From DATMNI01 sp035570275 (GTDB lineage Bacteria; Acidobacteriota; Terriglobia; Bryobacterales; Bryobacteraceae), in the NCBI GenBank assembly GCA_035570275.1, contig DATMNI010000320.1, positions 1-13,079 of the forward strand: a stretch of 13,079 bases of DNA, given 5' to 3'. The notes beneath the pieces are model-generated. The model ran no database searches and was not told where the DNA came from. It saw only the letters and a program-made list of their open reading frames with translations. Both the position numbers and the translations under genes were made by a program. This document shows positions 1-6,922 of the stretch, piece after piece (positions within the stretch are counted from its first letter, which is position 1; each line of letters begins with the position of its first letter).

Positions 1-1763
1 AGGAGTTGGCCGCGCAAGGCATGTCCGGGCCGGACGCTCGTGCCGCGGCTCACAGAAAGTTTGGCAATATGACACAAAAATCGGAAGAGGCTCGCTCCAC
101 CTGGATCGCGCGCTGGATGGGCGACCTGACGCAGGATTTACGCCACTCGTTGCGCGGCATGCGGCGCGATGCTGGATTTACGGCGTTTACGATTCTCATC
201 GCCGGCCTTGGCATCGGAGCCAGTTCCACGGTCTTCAGCGTGGTCAATGCGCTGCTGCTGCGCCCGCTCCCGTTTCACGATCCAGGACGGCTGGTATTTA
301 TTACTAACGGCAACGAATTCACGTCCACCCAAACCGAACACTATTCGGACCTCCAGGATTTGAACCGATCGTTTTCCGATCTGGCGGGTTGGGGCGACTA
401 CGGGGTAGGCGACAGGGAATTGACGGGAACTGGTGAGCCGGAGCGTCTCACGAGCGTTCCCGTGACCGAGAACTTCTTCGCGGTGCTCGGTGTGCAGCCT
501 GCGATCGGAAGATCGTTCACCACCGAGGAGTGCCAGGGGAAGTATTCCGCTCCGCCGGCCATGCTCCTGAGTTACCGCTTTTGGCGATCGCGCTTTGCTT
601 CAGACCCCAATGTGGTGGGCCGGACGCTGACTTTGAACAATCGGCCGGTGACCGTGGCGGGCGTGCTGCCCGCATCCTTTGATTTCGGGAGCGTCTTTGC
701 TCCGGGCACGGCGATCGATATCTTTGTTCCCTGGCCGCTGGATGACAAAACAAAACCCAGTGGAAACACGACGAGGATCGTCGGAAGGCTGAAACCCGGC
801 GCGACCGTGCAGGGCGCGCAGGCTGAGTTCACGTTACTGGGGAAACAACTGGAGAGCCAGCATCCGGAACGGAATGATATCGGTCCGCTGCTGGTCCCGT
901 TGGCACAACGCGTCAGCGGAGGAGTGAGACCGGCTCTGTTCGTGCTGGCCTGCGCGGTGGGTGTAGTGATGTTGATTGTGTGCGCGAATCTTTCGAGTCT
1001 GCAATTGGCGAGGTTAGGCACGCGGCAAAAGGAAATGGCGCTGCGGGCCGCGCTAGGAGCCGGACGTTTCCGGCTGCTACGGCAGATGCTTACGGAGAGC
1101 GTGGCGCTCTCGTGTTGCGGTGCGATGTTGGGACTGGTCCTGGCAGTGGCCGGAACGCGTGAGATGGCGCATCTCCAGGCATTCAACCTTCCCTTGCTCG
1201 CAAGCATTCGGATCGATGGCAGCGTGCTCCTTTTCACCTTGCTGGCGGCGGTCGGTTCCGGCGTGCTCTTTGGCCTGCTGCCGGCGTTTCGGGGCACGGC
1301 GCTGTCTCTGCGGGAAGGGCTGCAAGATGGCGGGCGCGGATCGAGCGGCGGAAAGCGGCACGCCTGGGTCCGCGATGGGCTGGTGGTTTGCGAAGTCGCC
1401 TTCGCCTGTACATTGCTGGTCGGCGCGGGGCTGCTGATTCGAAGCTTTCTCCGCGTCCTCGACGTGAATCCGGGATTTCAACCGGAGCGAGCCGCCGCGC
1501 TGCGGATTGACCCGAGTTTCCGGATCTCCAGTTTCGCGCGGCAAAACTCTTTTATCGACGATGTGCTGTACGGCGCCCGCTCTGTCCCTGGCATTGCAGC
1601 GGCCGGGATTACCGACGTCCTGCCACTGCGCGACGACCGGGGCTGGGCCGTCTCCGCTGTAGGACAGGTCTACGACAAGGGCCACCAACTAGAGGCATTC
1701 ATTCGCGTTGTGAGCGACGGGTATTTCGAGGCGGCAGGAATTCCGCTGCGGTCGGGTCGATAA
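1..1763 (+). CDS. ADOP/MacB-type permease, N-terminal part (5' truncated by window, ends at in-frame TAA)
   Basis: This is the first ~585 visible residues of an FtsX/MacB-like ABC permease of the ADOP type, a double-length permease with two MacB_PCD plus FtsX halves. The frame is open to the left edge; the codon before the TTG at 6 is GAG, so the true start lies upstream and residues such as ELAAQGMSGPDARAAA belong to the usual soluble N-terminal region. Visible order, counted from position 6: soluble segment 1-50; TM1 about 57-80 (GLGIGASSTVFSVVNALLL); periplasmic core about 90-300; FtsX helices about 308-335, 363-385 and 406-430, with the typical RQKEMALRAALGAGR loop; then the first helix of the second half about 459-485. 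Such proteins are inner-membrane subunits thought to act with an ATPase in export or lipoprotein handling; the substrate is unknown. Translation ends at 1761-1763, inside the second periplasmic core. I regard it as part of a broken or interrupted gene. Confidence 0.85.
   Translation, partial: ELAAQGMSGPDARAAAHRKFGNMTQKSEEARSTWIARWMGDLTQDLRHSLRGMRRDAGFTAFTILIAGLGIGASSTVFSVVNALLLRPLPFHDPGRLVFITNGNEFTSTQTEHYSDLQDLNRSFSDLAGWGDYGVGDRELTGTGEPERLTSVPVTENFFAVLGVQPAIGRSFTTEECQGKYSAPPAMLLSYRFWRSRFASDPNVVGRTLTLNNRPVTVAGVLPASFDFGSVFAPGTAIDIFVPWPLDDKTKPSGNTTRIVGRLKPGATVQGAQAEFTLLGKQLESQHPERNDIGPLLVPLAQRVSGGVRPALFVLACAVGVVMLIVCANLSSLQLARLGTRQKEMALRAALGAGRFRLLRQMLTESVALSCCGAMLGLVLAVAGTREMAHLQAFNLPLLASIRIDGSVLLFTLLAAVGSGVLFGLLPAFRGTALSLREGLQDGGRGSSGGKRHAWVRDGLVVCEVAFACTLLVGAGLLIRSFLRVLDVNPGFQPERAAALRIDPSFRISSFARQNSFIDDVLYGARSVPGIAAAGITDVLPLRDDRGWAVSAVGQVYDKGHQLEAFIRVVSDGYFEAAGIPLRSGR
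1761..1763 (+). other. Single in-frame TAA interrupting the ADOP permease
   Basis: The TAA sits between ...PLRSGR and FTERDRASSDRVVV, which together form the usual uninterrupted GR-x-FTERD stretch of this family. The frame of the upstream part (from position 6) and of the downstream part (from 1800) is the same, with no other stop between them, so no indel is needed to explain the break. One substitution from TAC or TAT (Tyr) would give this TAA; Tyr or Phe is common at this place in the family. It may be a recent nonsense mutation or a base-call error. Confidence 0.85.
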
Positions 1764-1799
1764 TTCACGGAGAGGGATCGCGCGTCCAGCGACCGCGTC

Positions 1800-2531
1800 G
1801 TGGTGATCAATCAGAAGCTGGCCCGGACGTTGTGGCCGGGCCAGAACCCACTAGGTCAAGCGATTGCCACGAACGGGGGGCGGCGGGTCGAGGGCGTAGT
1901 CGTCGGCGTGGTCGCCGACGTCCGTCACGAAGCTCTGGAAAAGGCGGGCGGGCCGGAAATGTATCTGCCGATGCGGCAAACCGCGGACTACGCGGCCATG
2001 CAACTGGTGGTGCGAACCGCGCTTCCACCGGACAGTCTGGCAGCAGGGATTCGAACGGCTCTCCGGCCGATCGACCCCAATCTGCCGGTCCGCGAGTTTG
2101 TGACGTTCCAGGATCTGGTCGACAGAGCGGTTTCACCGCGGCGGTTCCTGGTGCTGTTGCTTGGCGGATTCGCGGCTTTCGCCTTAATACTCGCTTCCCT
2201 GGGGATCTACGCTGTGATTTCGTATTCGATCAATCAACGGGTGCAGGAAATCGGAATTCGGATGGCACTGGGAGCGTCCGCCACCGACCTGCAACGCCGC
2301 ATTGTGCTCCGGACGCTTGGATTGGCCGCTTTAGGTCTCGCGTTGGGAATGGCAGGGTCGCGAGTCTTGTCGGGCGCCGTGGGCAGCCTGTTGTTTGGGA
2401 TAACGACCGGCGACCCGGTGACATTTATCGAGGTGGGAGCGCTTCTTATCGCGGTTGCGGCCATCGCCGGGTATATTCCCGCGTGGAAAGCATCCAGGAT
2501 CGATCCGATGGTTGCACTGCGGTCGAATTAA
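1800..2531 (+). CDS. ADOP/MacB-type permease, C-terminal part after the in-frame stop
   Basis: This is the distal 243 residues of the same permease: the end of the second MacB_PCD periplasmic core (VINQKLARTLWPGQNPLGQ and on) followed by the second FtsX domain with three helices at about residues 117-140, 176-196 and 207-228. The loop NQRVQEIGIRMALGAS and the C-terminal PAWKASRIDPMVALRSN are hallmarks of MacB/ADOP proteins. GTG at 1800 is only the first possible start after the stop. No Shine-Dalgarno site lies at proper spacing; the GGAGAGGG at 1768-1775 is 24 nt away. Independent translation is therefore doubtful, and this is best read as the 3' half of a gene broken at 1761-1763. Continuous homology is seen from 1764 on, including FTERDRASSDRV before the GTG. 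Confidence 0.8.
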   Translation: MVINQKLARTLWPGQNPLGQAIATNGGRRVEGVVVGVVADVRHEALEKAGGPEMYLPMRQTADYAAMQLVVRTALPPDSLAAGIRTALRPIDPNLPVREFVTFQDLVDRAVSPRRFLVLLLGGFAAFALILASLGIYAVISYSINQRVQEIGIRMALGASATDLQRRIVLRTLGLAALGLALGMAGSRVLSGAVGSLLFGITTGDPVTFIEVGALLIAVAAIAGYIPAWKASRIDPMVALRSN

Positions 2532-2582
2532 GGGAAACAAATGAGCGCGCACTGCCAGCATGAGCCGTTCCGGCGCTGCCGG

Positions 2583-2594
2583 TATACTGGATAG
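2583..2594 (+). promoter_or_regulatory. Putative -10 box placing the glmS transcript start at or next to its ATG
   Basis: TATACT (2583-2588) matches five of six bases of the sigma-70 -10 consensus and ends 6 nt before the glmS ATG at 2595. The best -35 at 17-bp spacing, ATGAGC at 2560-2565, matches only three of six. There is no Shine-Dalgarno sequence at a usable distance. If the -10 works, the RNA would begin at or very near the A of ATG, i.e. a leaderless message. This is inference from motif position only. Confidence 0.35.
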
Positions 2595-4448
2595 ATGTGT
2601 GGAATCGTTGGCTATATTGGAAATCATAAAGCCGTTCCAATCATTCTGGAAGGTTTGAAGCGGCTGGAATATCGGGGATACGATTCGGCCGGTCTGGCGG
2701 TTCAATCCGCCGACGGTCAGCTCGAAGTGCGGCGCGCCCAGGGCAAACTGCGCAATCTGGAGGAGGCCATCCGCATGAACCCGGTGGATGGCACGTTCGG
2801 AATCGGCCACACGCGTTGGGCGACGCACGGACGCCCCACCGAGGAAAACGCTCACCCGCACCGCGATTGTCAGGGCGATGTGGTGGTGGTGCACAACGGG
2901 ATTGTTGAAAACTACCTGGTGCTTAAGGCGCTGCTGCTCACCGAGGGTCATATCTTCAAGACCGAGACCGACACCGAGGTCATTGCACACCTGGTGGAGA
3001 AATACTTCACCGGCAATCTTGAGGAAGCCGTCCGCGCGGCGGTCAAAGAGTTGACCGGCGTGTTCGCCATGGCTGTGATTTCGCGGTCCGATCCCTACAA
3101 AATCGTCGCCGCCCGTTCCGGCCCGCCGGTGGTGGTGGGCATCGGCGACGGCGAGTATTTCATCGCGTCCGACGTGCCCGCCATCCTCACCCATACGCAA
3201 GATATGTTTTTCCTGGCCGACGGCGACATGGCTATCCTGACGCCTGGCGGCGTGCGGATCACCGACTTCGACGGCCGGTCGGTAACCCGCCAGGTGCAGC
3301 GCATTCTCTGGAACCCAATCGAGGCGGAAAAGGGCGGCTATCAGCATTTCATGCTCAAGGAGATCTATGAGCAGCCGCGCGCCGTCCGCGATACCACGCT
3401 CGGGCGCGTGGGGCAGGAGAGCGGCCGCATCTTCCTGGACGAGATGGAGATTGCGCCGGCGGAATTCGCCCGCTTCCGCCAGGTGAAGATCATCGCCTGC
3501 GGCACCAGTTGGCACGCGGCGCTGGCGGGCAAATTCATGATCGAAAAGCTGGCCCGGATCCCCGTGGAAGTGGATTACGGCAGCGAGTTCCGGTACCGGG
3601 ATCCGATTTTGGGCGAGGATACTCTCACCGTGGTGATTTCGCAGTCGGGCGAAACCGCCGACACGCTGGCGGCGCAGCGCGAGGCCAAACAGAAAGGGTC
3701 GCGGACGCTGGCCATCTGCAACGTGGTAGGCTCCATGATCACGCGCGAAGCGGCCGGCACCATCTACACCCACGCCGGGCCCGAGATCGGCGTAGCTTCC
3801 ACCAAAGCCTTCACCTGCCAGTTGACGGCACTGTTTATTCTCGCCATGTATCTGGGCCAGGCTAATGAGCGCCTGGACGCGGAGTCATCGAAATGCCTGG
3901 TGCAGGAGTTGGTGCGGCTACCCGGAAAGCTTGAAACCGTACTGTCCCACGACCCGCACTACGAATCCCTGGCCCGGGAACTGCATCGCTCCACCGATTT
4001 CTTGTTTCTCGGCCGCGGCGTGCATTTTCCCATCGCGCTTGAAGGGGCGCTCAAGCTGAAAGAGATCTCTTATATCCACGCCGAAGGCTACCCCGCGGGC
4101 GAGATGAAGCACGGACCCAATGCGCTGATCGACGAAAAACTGCCGGTGGTGGTGCTGGCCACGCACGACCCGGCCAATAGGGAGAGCCGCCTTCTGTATG
4201 ACAAGACGCTGTCGAATATCCAGGAGGTGAAGGCGCGCGACGGCATCGTGCTGGCGATTGCCACCCAGGGCGACGACAAGGTTCGCAAGTCGGCCGACTA
4301 CGTGATCGAGATCCCACCCTCTTCGGAACTGCTCAGCCCGATTTTGGAGATCGTGCCCCTGCAGTTGCTGGCGTATCATATCGCCGTGCGGCGCGGATGC
4401 GACGTCGATCAGCCGCGCAACCTGGCCAAGAGCGTCACCGTGGAGTAG
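2595..4448 (+). CDS. glmS: Glutamine--fructose-6-phosphate aminotransferase (isomerizing)
   Basis: GlmS makes glucosamine-6-phosphate and glutamate from fructose-6-phosphate and glutamine, the first step towards UDP-GlcNAc for peptidoglycan and outer-envelope sugars; it is cytosolic. The 617 residues are close to the usual ~610. The N-terminal class II glutaminase domain (about 2-220) starts MCGIVGYIG, so Cys2 becomes the N-terminal nucleophile and the start is fixed at 2595. HTRWATHG and HNGIVENY line the glutamine site. Two SIS isomerase domains follow: the first carries ACGTSWHAAL near 302, SQSGETADT near 349 and VASTKAFT near 401; the second has LEGALKLKEISYIHAEGYPAGEMKHGP with the catalytic Glu and His, and the C-terminal tail ends AKSVTVE with the fructose-6-phosphate-binding Lys. 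No active-site residue seems missing. It follows the permease by 63 bp and precedes the YjbQ gene by 18 bp. I see no glmS ribozyme; the upstream gap is too short for one. Confidence 0.97.
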   Translation: MCGIVGYIGNHKAVPIILEGLKRLEYRGYDSAGLAVQSADGQLEVRRAQGKLRNLEEAIRMNPVDGTFGIGHTRWATHGRPTEENAHPHRDCQGDVVVVHNGIVENYLVLKALLLTEGHIFKTETDTEVIAHLVEKYFTGNLEEAVRAAVKELTGVFAMAVISRSDPYKIVAARSGPPVVVGIGDGEYFIASDVPAILTHTQDMFFLADGDMAILTPGGVRITDFDGRSVTRQVQRILWNPIEAEKGGYQHFMLKEIYEQPRAVRDTTLGRVGQESGRIFLDEMEIAPAEFARFRQVKIIACGTSWHAALAGKFMIEKLARIPVEVDYGSEFRYRDPILGEDTLTVVISQSGETADTLAAQREAKQKGSRTLAICNVVGSMITREAAGTIYTHAGPEIGVASTKAFTCQLTALFILAMYLGQANERLDAESSKCLVQELVRLPGKLETVLSHDPHYESLARELHRSTDFLFLGRGVHFPIALEGALKLKEISYIHAEGYPAGEMKHGPNALIDEKLPVVVLATHDPANRESRLLYDKTLSNIQEVKARDGIVLAIATQGDDKVRKSADYVIEIPPSSELLSPILEIVPLQLLAYHIAVRRGCDVDQPRNLAKSVTVE

Positions 4449-4466
4449 GCCGGGCCGGAAACAGCA

Positions 4467-4889
4467 GTGCAGCAGTCCACGCACCGTCTCCAGATCCCGA
4501 CGCGCGGCAAGGGTCTGTACGAAATCACCGGGCAGATTGCGGCGTGGCTGCGCGAGTCCGCCGTCCGCACCGGTCTGCTGACCGTCTTCGTGCAGCACAC
4601 CTCGGCCTCATTGACCATTCAGGAAAACGCCGACCCCGACGTGGTCCACGACCTGAACGCCTTCTTCAACCGGCTGGTGCCGGAAGACAATCGCCTCTAC
4701 CGCCACACCTGCGAAGGGCCGGACGATATGCCCGCGCACATCCGCGCCGCGCTCACGCTGACGCAGCTTTCCATCCCGGTGGAACAGGGCCGCATGGCGC
4801 TGGGAACGTGGCAGGGCGTTTACGTTTTCGAACATCGCACCGTGCCGCACCGCAGGAACGTAGTGCTCCATTTGATCGGCGAAGCGTGA
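4467..4889 (+). CDS. yjbQ: YjbQ/UPF0047 family protein (secondary thiamine-phosphate synthase family)
   Basis: This 140-residue protein matches the length and motifs of the YjbQ/YugU (UPF0047) family. Members in other bacteria show weak thiamine-phosphate synthase activity; the true cellular role is not settled. Visible signatures are FVQHTSASLTIQENADPDV (residues 41-59), RHTCEGPDDMPAHI (79-92) and LGTWQGVYVFEHR (112-124). The conserved histidines are His44, His80 and His91, likely around a metal or active site at the trimer interface. The GTG start at 4467 gives the family-typical N-terminus (short strand, then KGLYEITGQI). The Shine-Dalgarno match is weak (CCGGAA, 4455-4460). It begins 18 bp after glmS on the same strand and probably shares its transcript; a functional link to GlmS is not evident. 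Confidence 0.93.
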   Translation: MQQSTHRLQIPTRGKGLYEITGQIAAWLRESAVRTGLLTVFVQHTSASLTIQENADPDVVHDLNAFFNRLVPEDNRLYRHTCEGPDDMPAHIRAALTLTQLSIPVEQGRMALGTWQGVYVFEHRTVPHRRNVVLHLIGEA

Positions 4890-5015
4890 CAGCCTCCCCG
4901 AAAAACCGATTCGGTATTCGATGTTGCTGCCGGTGGACGCTACTGTCATCGGCATGCCGAAGGCCGAGTATCCGGAAGTACACGATTTCAGAAATACAGT
5001 CGCGTATTTGGAAGG

Positions 5016-5071
5016 AACCGCTTCCTAACGGTCGCGGCTCTGATCGGAGCCGCGCGCGTAAGCAAGCGGTT
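5016..5071. repeat. REP-like palindromic repeat (GGTCGCGGCT family), long hairpin
   Basis: Arms 5016-5040 and 5047-5071 are inverted copies with 21 of 25 positions complementary around a 6-nt loop (TGATCG). The outer stem is AACCGCTT/AAGCGGTT and the inner stem CGCGGCTC/GAGCCGCG. The left arm shares ACGGTCGCGGCTCTGAT with the copies at 8586-8638. It lies in the convergent gap between the YjbQ gene and the minus-strand membrane protein gene. It may also end transcription from either side, but no T tract follows. A smaller perfect hairpin, AAATAC/GTATTT with a 6-nt loop, stands just before it at 4992-5009. Confidence 0.8.
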
Positions 5072-5116
5072 TCCCGGAAACGTTTGGGACCTCCTGAAAC
5101 GGTGTACCACCGCCGG

Positions 5117-5794
5117 TCAAGCGGCTCCTTCCCGTTCGAATTCCGCCAGCGCCGCCAGGAACGTCGCGGCGGCATTCAGACTGTTCCCCGCGAGGTCCGC
5201 CATCAACCTCTGCATGAACCGGGAACGCCCCGCCCGCCTGGCGAACTTCTTCGACAACCAGACCGTCAGCGGTATGGCCGCCAGCCCGAACAGCAGATTG
5301 GCCCATACCCAGGCGGGGCCGAATAAGCGGTAAAGGTCCACCCCGAAAAGTGCCCGCGTCACGACTATCGCAAACGGCGTCCAGGCCACGAGGCCAGCCA
5401 GCACGCCCCATTGCACGGTGCGAATCCGCATCACCCTCAGCCCCTCAAGCTGCTTCTGGATGCGGGCAACCGGTTGGCCGTAGTCGATCTGACTCATGGC
5501 CGCGATCTGCCGGATCAAGGCGATCAGGAAGGCAACCGCGTACAGGTCCAGAGCCGCGGCGGACAGCGCCAACCGGGGCGAGGACGCATGTTCGTAAATA
5601 AAATTGCCAAGGCTGCCGATGCAGGCAACCCACAGGGCCGCGTGCAAAGCCGTGAACACAGTCAGCCGGTTCAGTGCGGACCGCGTCCGCCCAAGTTGCA
5701 TTGTGCTGAGAATCCGCCGGTTCAGCCGGATACTTGCCTCCAGCTTTCGGTCATGTTCGGTCCACTTCGTCTTCAATTCATCCAAGTCCGTCAT
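5117..5794 (-). CDS. Four-helix membrane protein partner of ECF sigma factor (possible anti-sigma)
   Basis: The protein has 225 residues. A charged cytoplasmic N-terminus of ~43 residues (MTDLDELKTKWTEHDRKLEA, helical and possibly coiled-coil) is followed by four predicted membrane helices at about 45-67, 75-97, 127-149 and 162-182. A basic, polar loop (about 98-126) joins helices 2 and 3, and a ~40-residue C-terminal tail follows. There is no signal peptide, enzyme motif or zinc-binding HxxxCxxC anti-sigma motif. Its ATG overlaps the TGA of the upstream sigma gene (ATGA, 5791-5794). A good Shine-Dalgarno GGAGAGG lies at 5800-5806, 5 nt before the ATG, so the two are probably translated as a coupled pair. 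Proteins with an N-terminal DLxELKxxWxEhDrKLE pattern are often found next to ECF sigma genes, from memory of similar loci. A role in holding or controlling that sigma factor is inference; I do not recognise a characterised family. Confidence 0.8.
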   Translation of the reverse strand: MTDLDELKTKWTEHDRKLEASIRLNRRILSTMQLGRTRSALNRLTVFTALHAALWVACIGSLGNFIYEHASSPRLALSAAALDLYAVAFLIALIRQIAAMSQIDYGQPVARIQKQLEGLRVMRIRTVQWGVLAGLVAWTPFAIVVTRALFGVDLYRLFGPAWVWANLLFGLAAIPLTVWLSKKFARRAGRSRFMQRLMADLAGNSLNAAATFLAALAEFEREGAA

Positions 5795-6303
5795 GGTTTC
5801 CTCTCCGGTTCCGCTCCGCGAAATTCCTGTCTCATGGTCTGCTTCAACCTGCCGATTTTGGTGGCGACATTGGTCTGGCTGATCCCCAGGACGCCGGCGA
5901 TCTCCAGATAGCTGTTGCCATCCAGATACAGCAGCACCAGCGCCTTGTTCAGGGGTTCCAGCGCGTCGATGAACTGGTAAAGCAGCGCGATTTCTTCCGG
6001 CTGGTTTGCCGATTCGTCGATGGCTTCCAGAAAACGCTCATCGGCCGGGAGCACGTGCCGCGTGCGGGCGCTCTCGCGGCGGTAAAACGAAATCGCGACA
6101 TTCAACGCGATCCGGTACATCCAGGTGGAAAACCGGCAGCGGCCGTCGAACGCCTCAAAGGATCGCCAGAGTTGAATGGCGATTTCCTGCGCCAGGTCGT
6201 CCCGGTCCGCGCGGTTGCGGCAGTAGGAGTTGCAAACCTTGTAGAGGATTCGCTTGTGCTCCTCAACCAGGGTTTGAAACCGTTCCTGTGCAGTAACTGT
6301 CAT
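5791..6303 (-). CDS. ECF-type RNA polymerase sigma factor (sigma-70 family)
   Basis: This 170-residue protein has only sigma regions 2 and 4, the ECF layout. Region 2 covers about residues 9-77 (ILYKVCNSYCRNRADRDDLA then RFSTWMYRIALNVAISFYRR), giving core-polymerase binding and -10 recognition. A linker runs 78-105. Region 4 covers about 107-160, with a helix-turn-helix LEIAGVLGISQTNVATKIGRL for the -35 element. ATG at 6303 is the start that leaves full region 2; upstream there is only a weak GGGG about 9 nt away. It is first in a two-gene unit with the four-helix protein. It is divergent from the exported PPC protein gene across a 115-bp gap, which could hold an autoregulated promoter. The ECF group is not assigned. 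Confidence 0.93.
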   Translation of the reverse strand: MTVTAQERFQTLVEEHKRILYKVCNSYCRNRADRDDLAQEIAIQLWRSFEAFDGRCRFSTWMYRIALNVAISFYRRESARTRHVLPADERFLEAIDESANQPEEIALLYQFIDALEPLNKALVLLYLDGNSYLEIAGVLGISQTNVATKIGRLKQTMRQEFRGAEPERKP

Positions 6304-6418
6304 CGTCGATGCCCCAGTTCGCCTTCCACACTATTATTCGCGTGAGGGCCGCCAAAAATCACACGGTCCAACCAGAATTGGCACGAAATGGCATACTAAT
6401 CCGGAGGCACTTTTCGCC
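6304..6418. promoter_or_regulatory. Divergent intergenic region between ECF sigma gene and PPC-domain gene, with RBS for the latter
   Basis: The 115 bp must hold the promoters for the minus-strand sigma/membrane pair and for the plus-strand PPC gene. A clear Shine-Dalgarno GGAGG at 6403-6407 lies 11 nt before the ATG at 6419. CATACT at 6392-6397 could be a -10 for the PPC gene but has no good -35. TTGGCACGAAATGGCAT (6378-6394) resembles a sigma-54 site but its spacing is one base short. AT-rich AATAAT near 6330 might be a -10 for the sigma gene. None of these is strong enough to name a promoter. Confidence 0.35.
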
Positions 6419-6922
6419 ATGAAACCAACGCTTTCCATTTTCGTTGCCATGCTCGCGAGTTACATCCCGGCGGCTGCCCAGACGCCGGACTCGCGGCTGT
6501 TCCCGGTGGCACAAATCCAGGAGGTGTACCGCGTGCTGCTGGACCGCGACGCTTTTCTGCTGGAATCCATCACCAACGTCATCAAGCAGAAAAATATTCG
6601 CGACGGCGAGGTCCTGGTCACCGCGGGCTCGGTTCAGGAGTGTACGTTCCACTTCGTTGGGTCCACCGAGACGCACCCGAAGAATGTCTTCAAAACCGTC
6701 AAGGGACCCTATGAGATTCTGAACGCCGGCGGGATCATCGCCGATGGAGAGCCGCACCTGCACATCACGCTCTCCACTGGAGGCAAGACGGTGGTCGGCG
6801 GCCATCTGGAAAAGGGATGCAGCGTGCTCTATCTGGCCGAAGTGACCATCCTGAAATACTCCGGGCCAGCTTTGACCCGCAAGGACAACGCCAACGGCGT
6901 TTCACTGCTGGAACTCAAGTAG
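6419..6922 (+). CDS. Exported PPC (DUF296)-domain protein
   Basis: The protein has 167 residues. The N-terminus has a Sec-type signal peptide: a Lys at 2, a hydrophobic core 5-16, and a likely cut after AAA/Q near 20-21. The rest fits one PPC/DUF296 domain (about 36-148). It shows the LDRDAFLLESI start, GEVLVTAGSVQEC (63-75), YEILNAGG (98-105), PHLHITLST (112-120) and VVGGHLEKGC (125-134). His113, His115 and His129 match the three-histidine metal site of bacterial and archaeal PPC proteins. Family knowledge: PPC domains form trimers; plant members (AHL) bind DNA through an added AT-hook, while the stand-alone bacterial proteins have no settled role. No AT-hook is seen here. Export would exclude a DNA-binding role and suggests a small-ligand or metal-binding function outside the cytoplasm; this is inference. 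The start is supported by GGAGG 11 nt upstream. The last 21 bp overlap the 3' end of the opposing ECF42 gene. Confidence 0.8.
   Translation: MKPTLSIFVAMLASYIPAAAQTPDSRLFPVAQIQEVYRVLLDRDAFLLESITNVIKQKNIRDGEVLVTAGSVQECTFHFVGSTETHPKNVFKTVKGPYEILNAGGIIADGEPHLHITLSTGGKTVVGGHLEKGCSVLYLAEVTILKYSGPALTRKDNANGVSLLELK

Noticed and set aside
2331..3773. 480-codon open frame on the minus strand opposite glmS
   Set aside because: It lies antisense to a fully conserved GlmS, spans the permease/glmS junction, and has a His/Arg-rich composition typical of an antisense frame in high-GC DNA. No recognisable domain.
4921..5028. Small plus-strand ORF of 35 codons (starts MLLPVDATVIG) after the YjbQ gene
   Set aside because: No ribosome-binding site, no recognised family, and it ends inside the repeat hairpin; chance opening is the simpler view.
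4397..5326. 309-codon plus-strand frame overlapping glmS end, YjbQ and the membrane protein gene
   Set aside because: It is out of frame with two well-supported genes and runs through the repeat; Arg/Pro-rich translation of GC-rich DNA.
6378..6394. Sigma-54-like promoter TTGGCACGAAATGGCAT upstream of the PPC gene
   Set aside because: The -24-like TGGCACG is good, but GG and GC are separated by 9 nt rather than the required 10, and the -12 part reads TGGCA rather than TTGCA. Sigma-54 sites do not tolerate this change in spacing.
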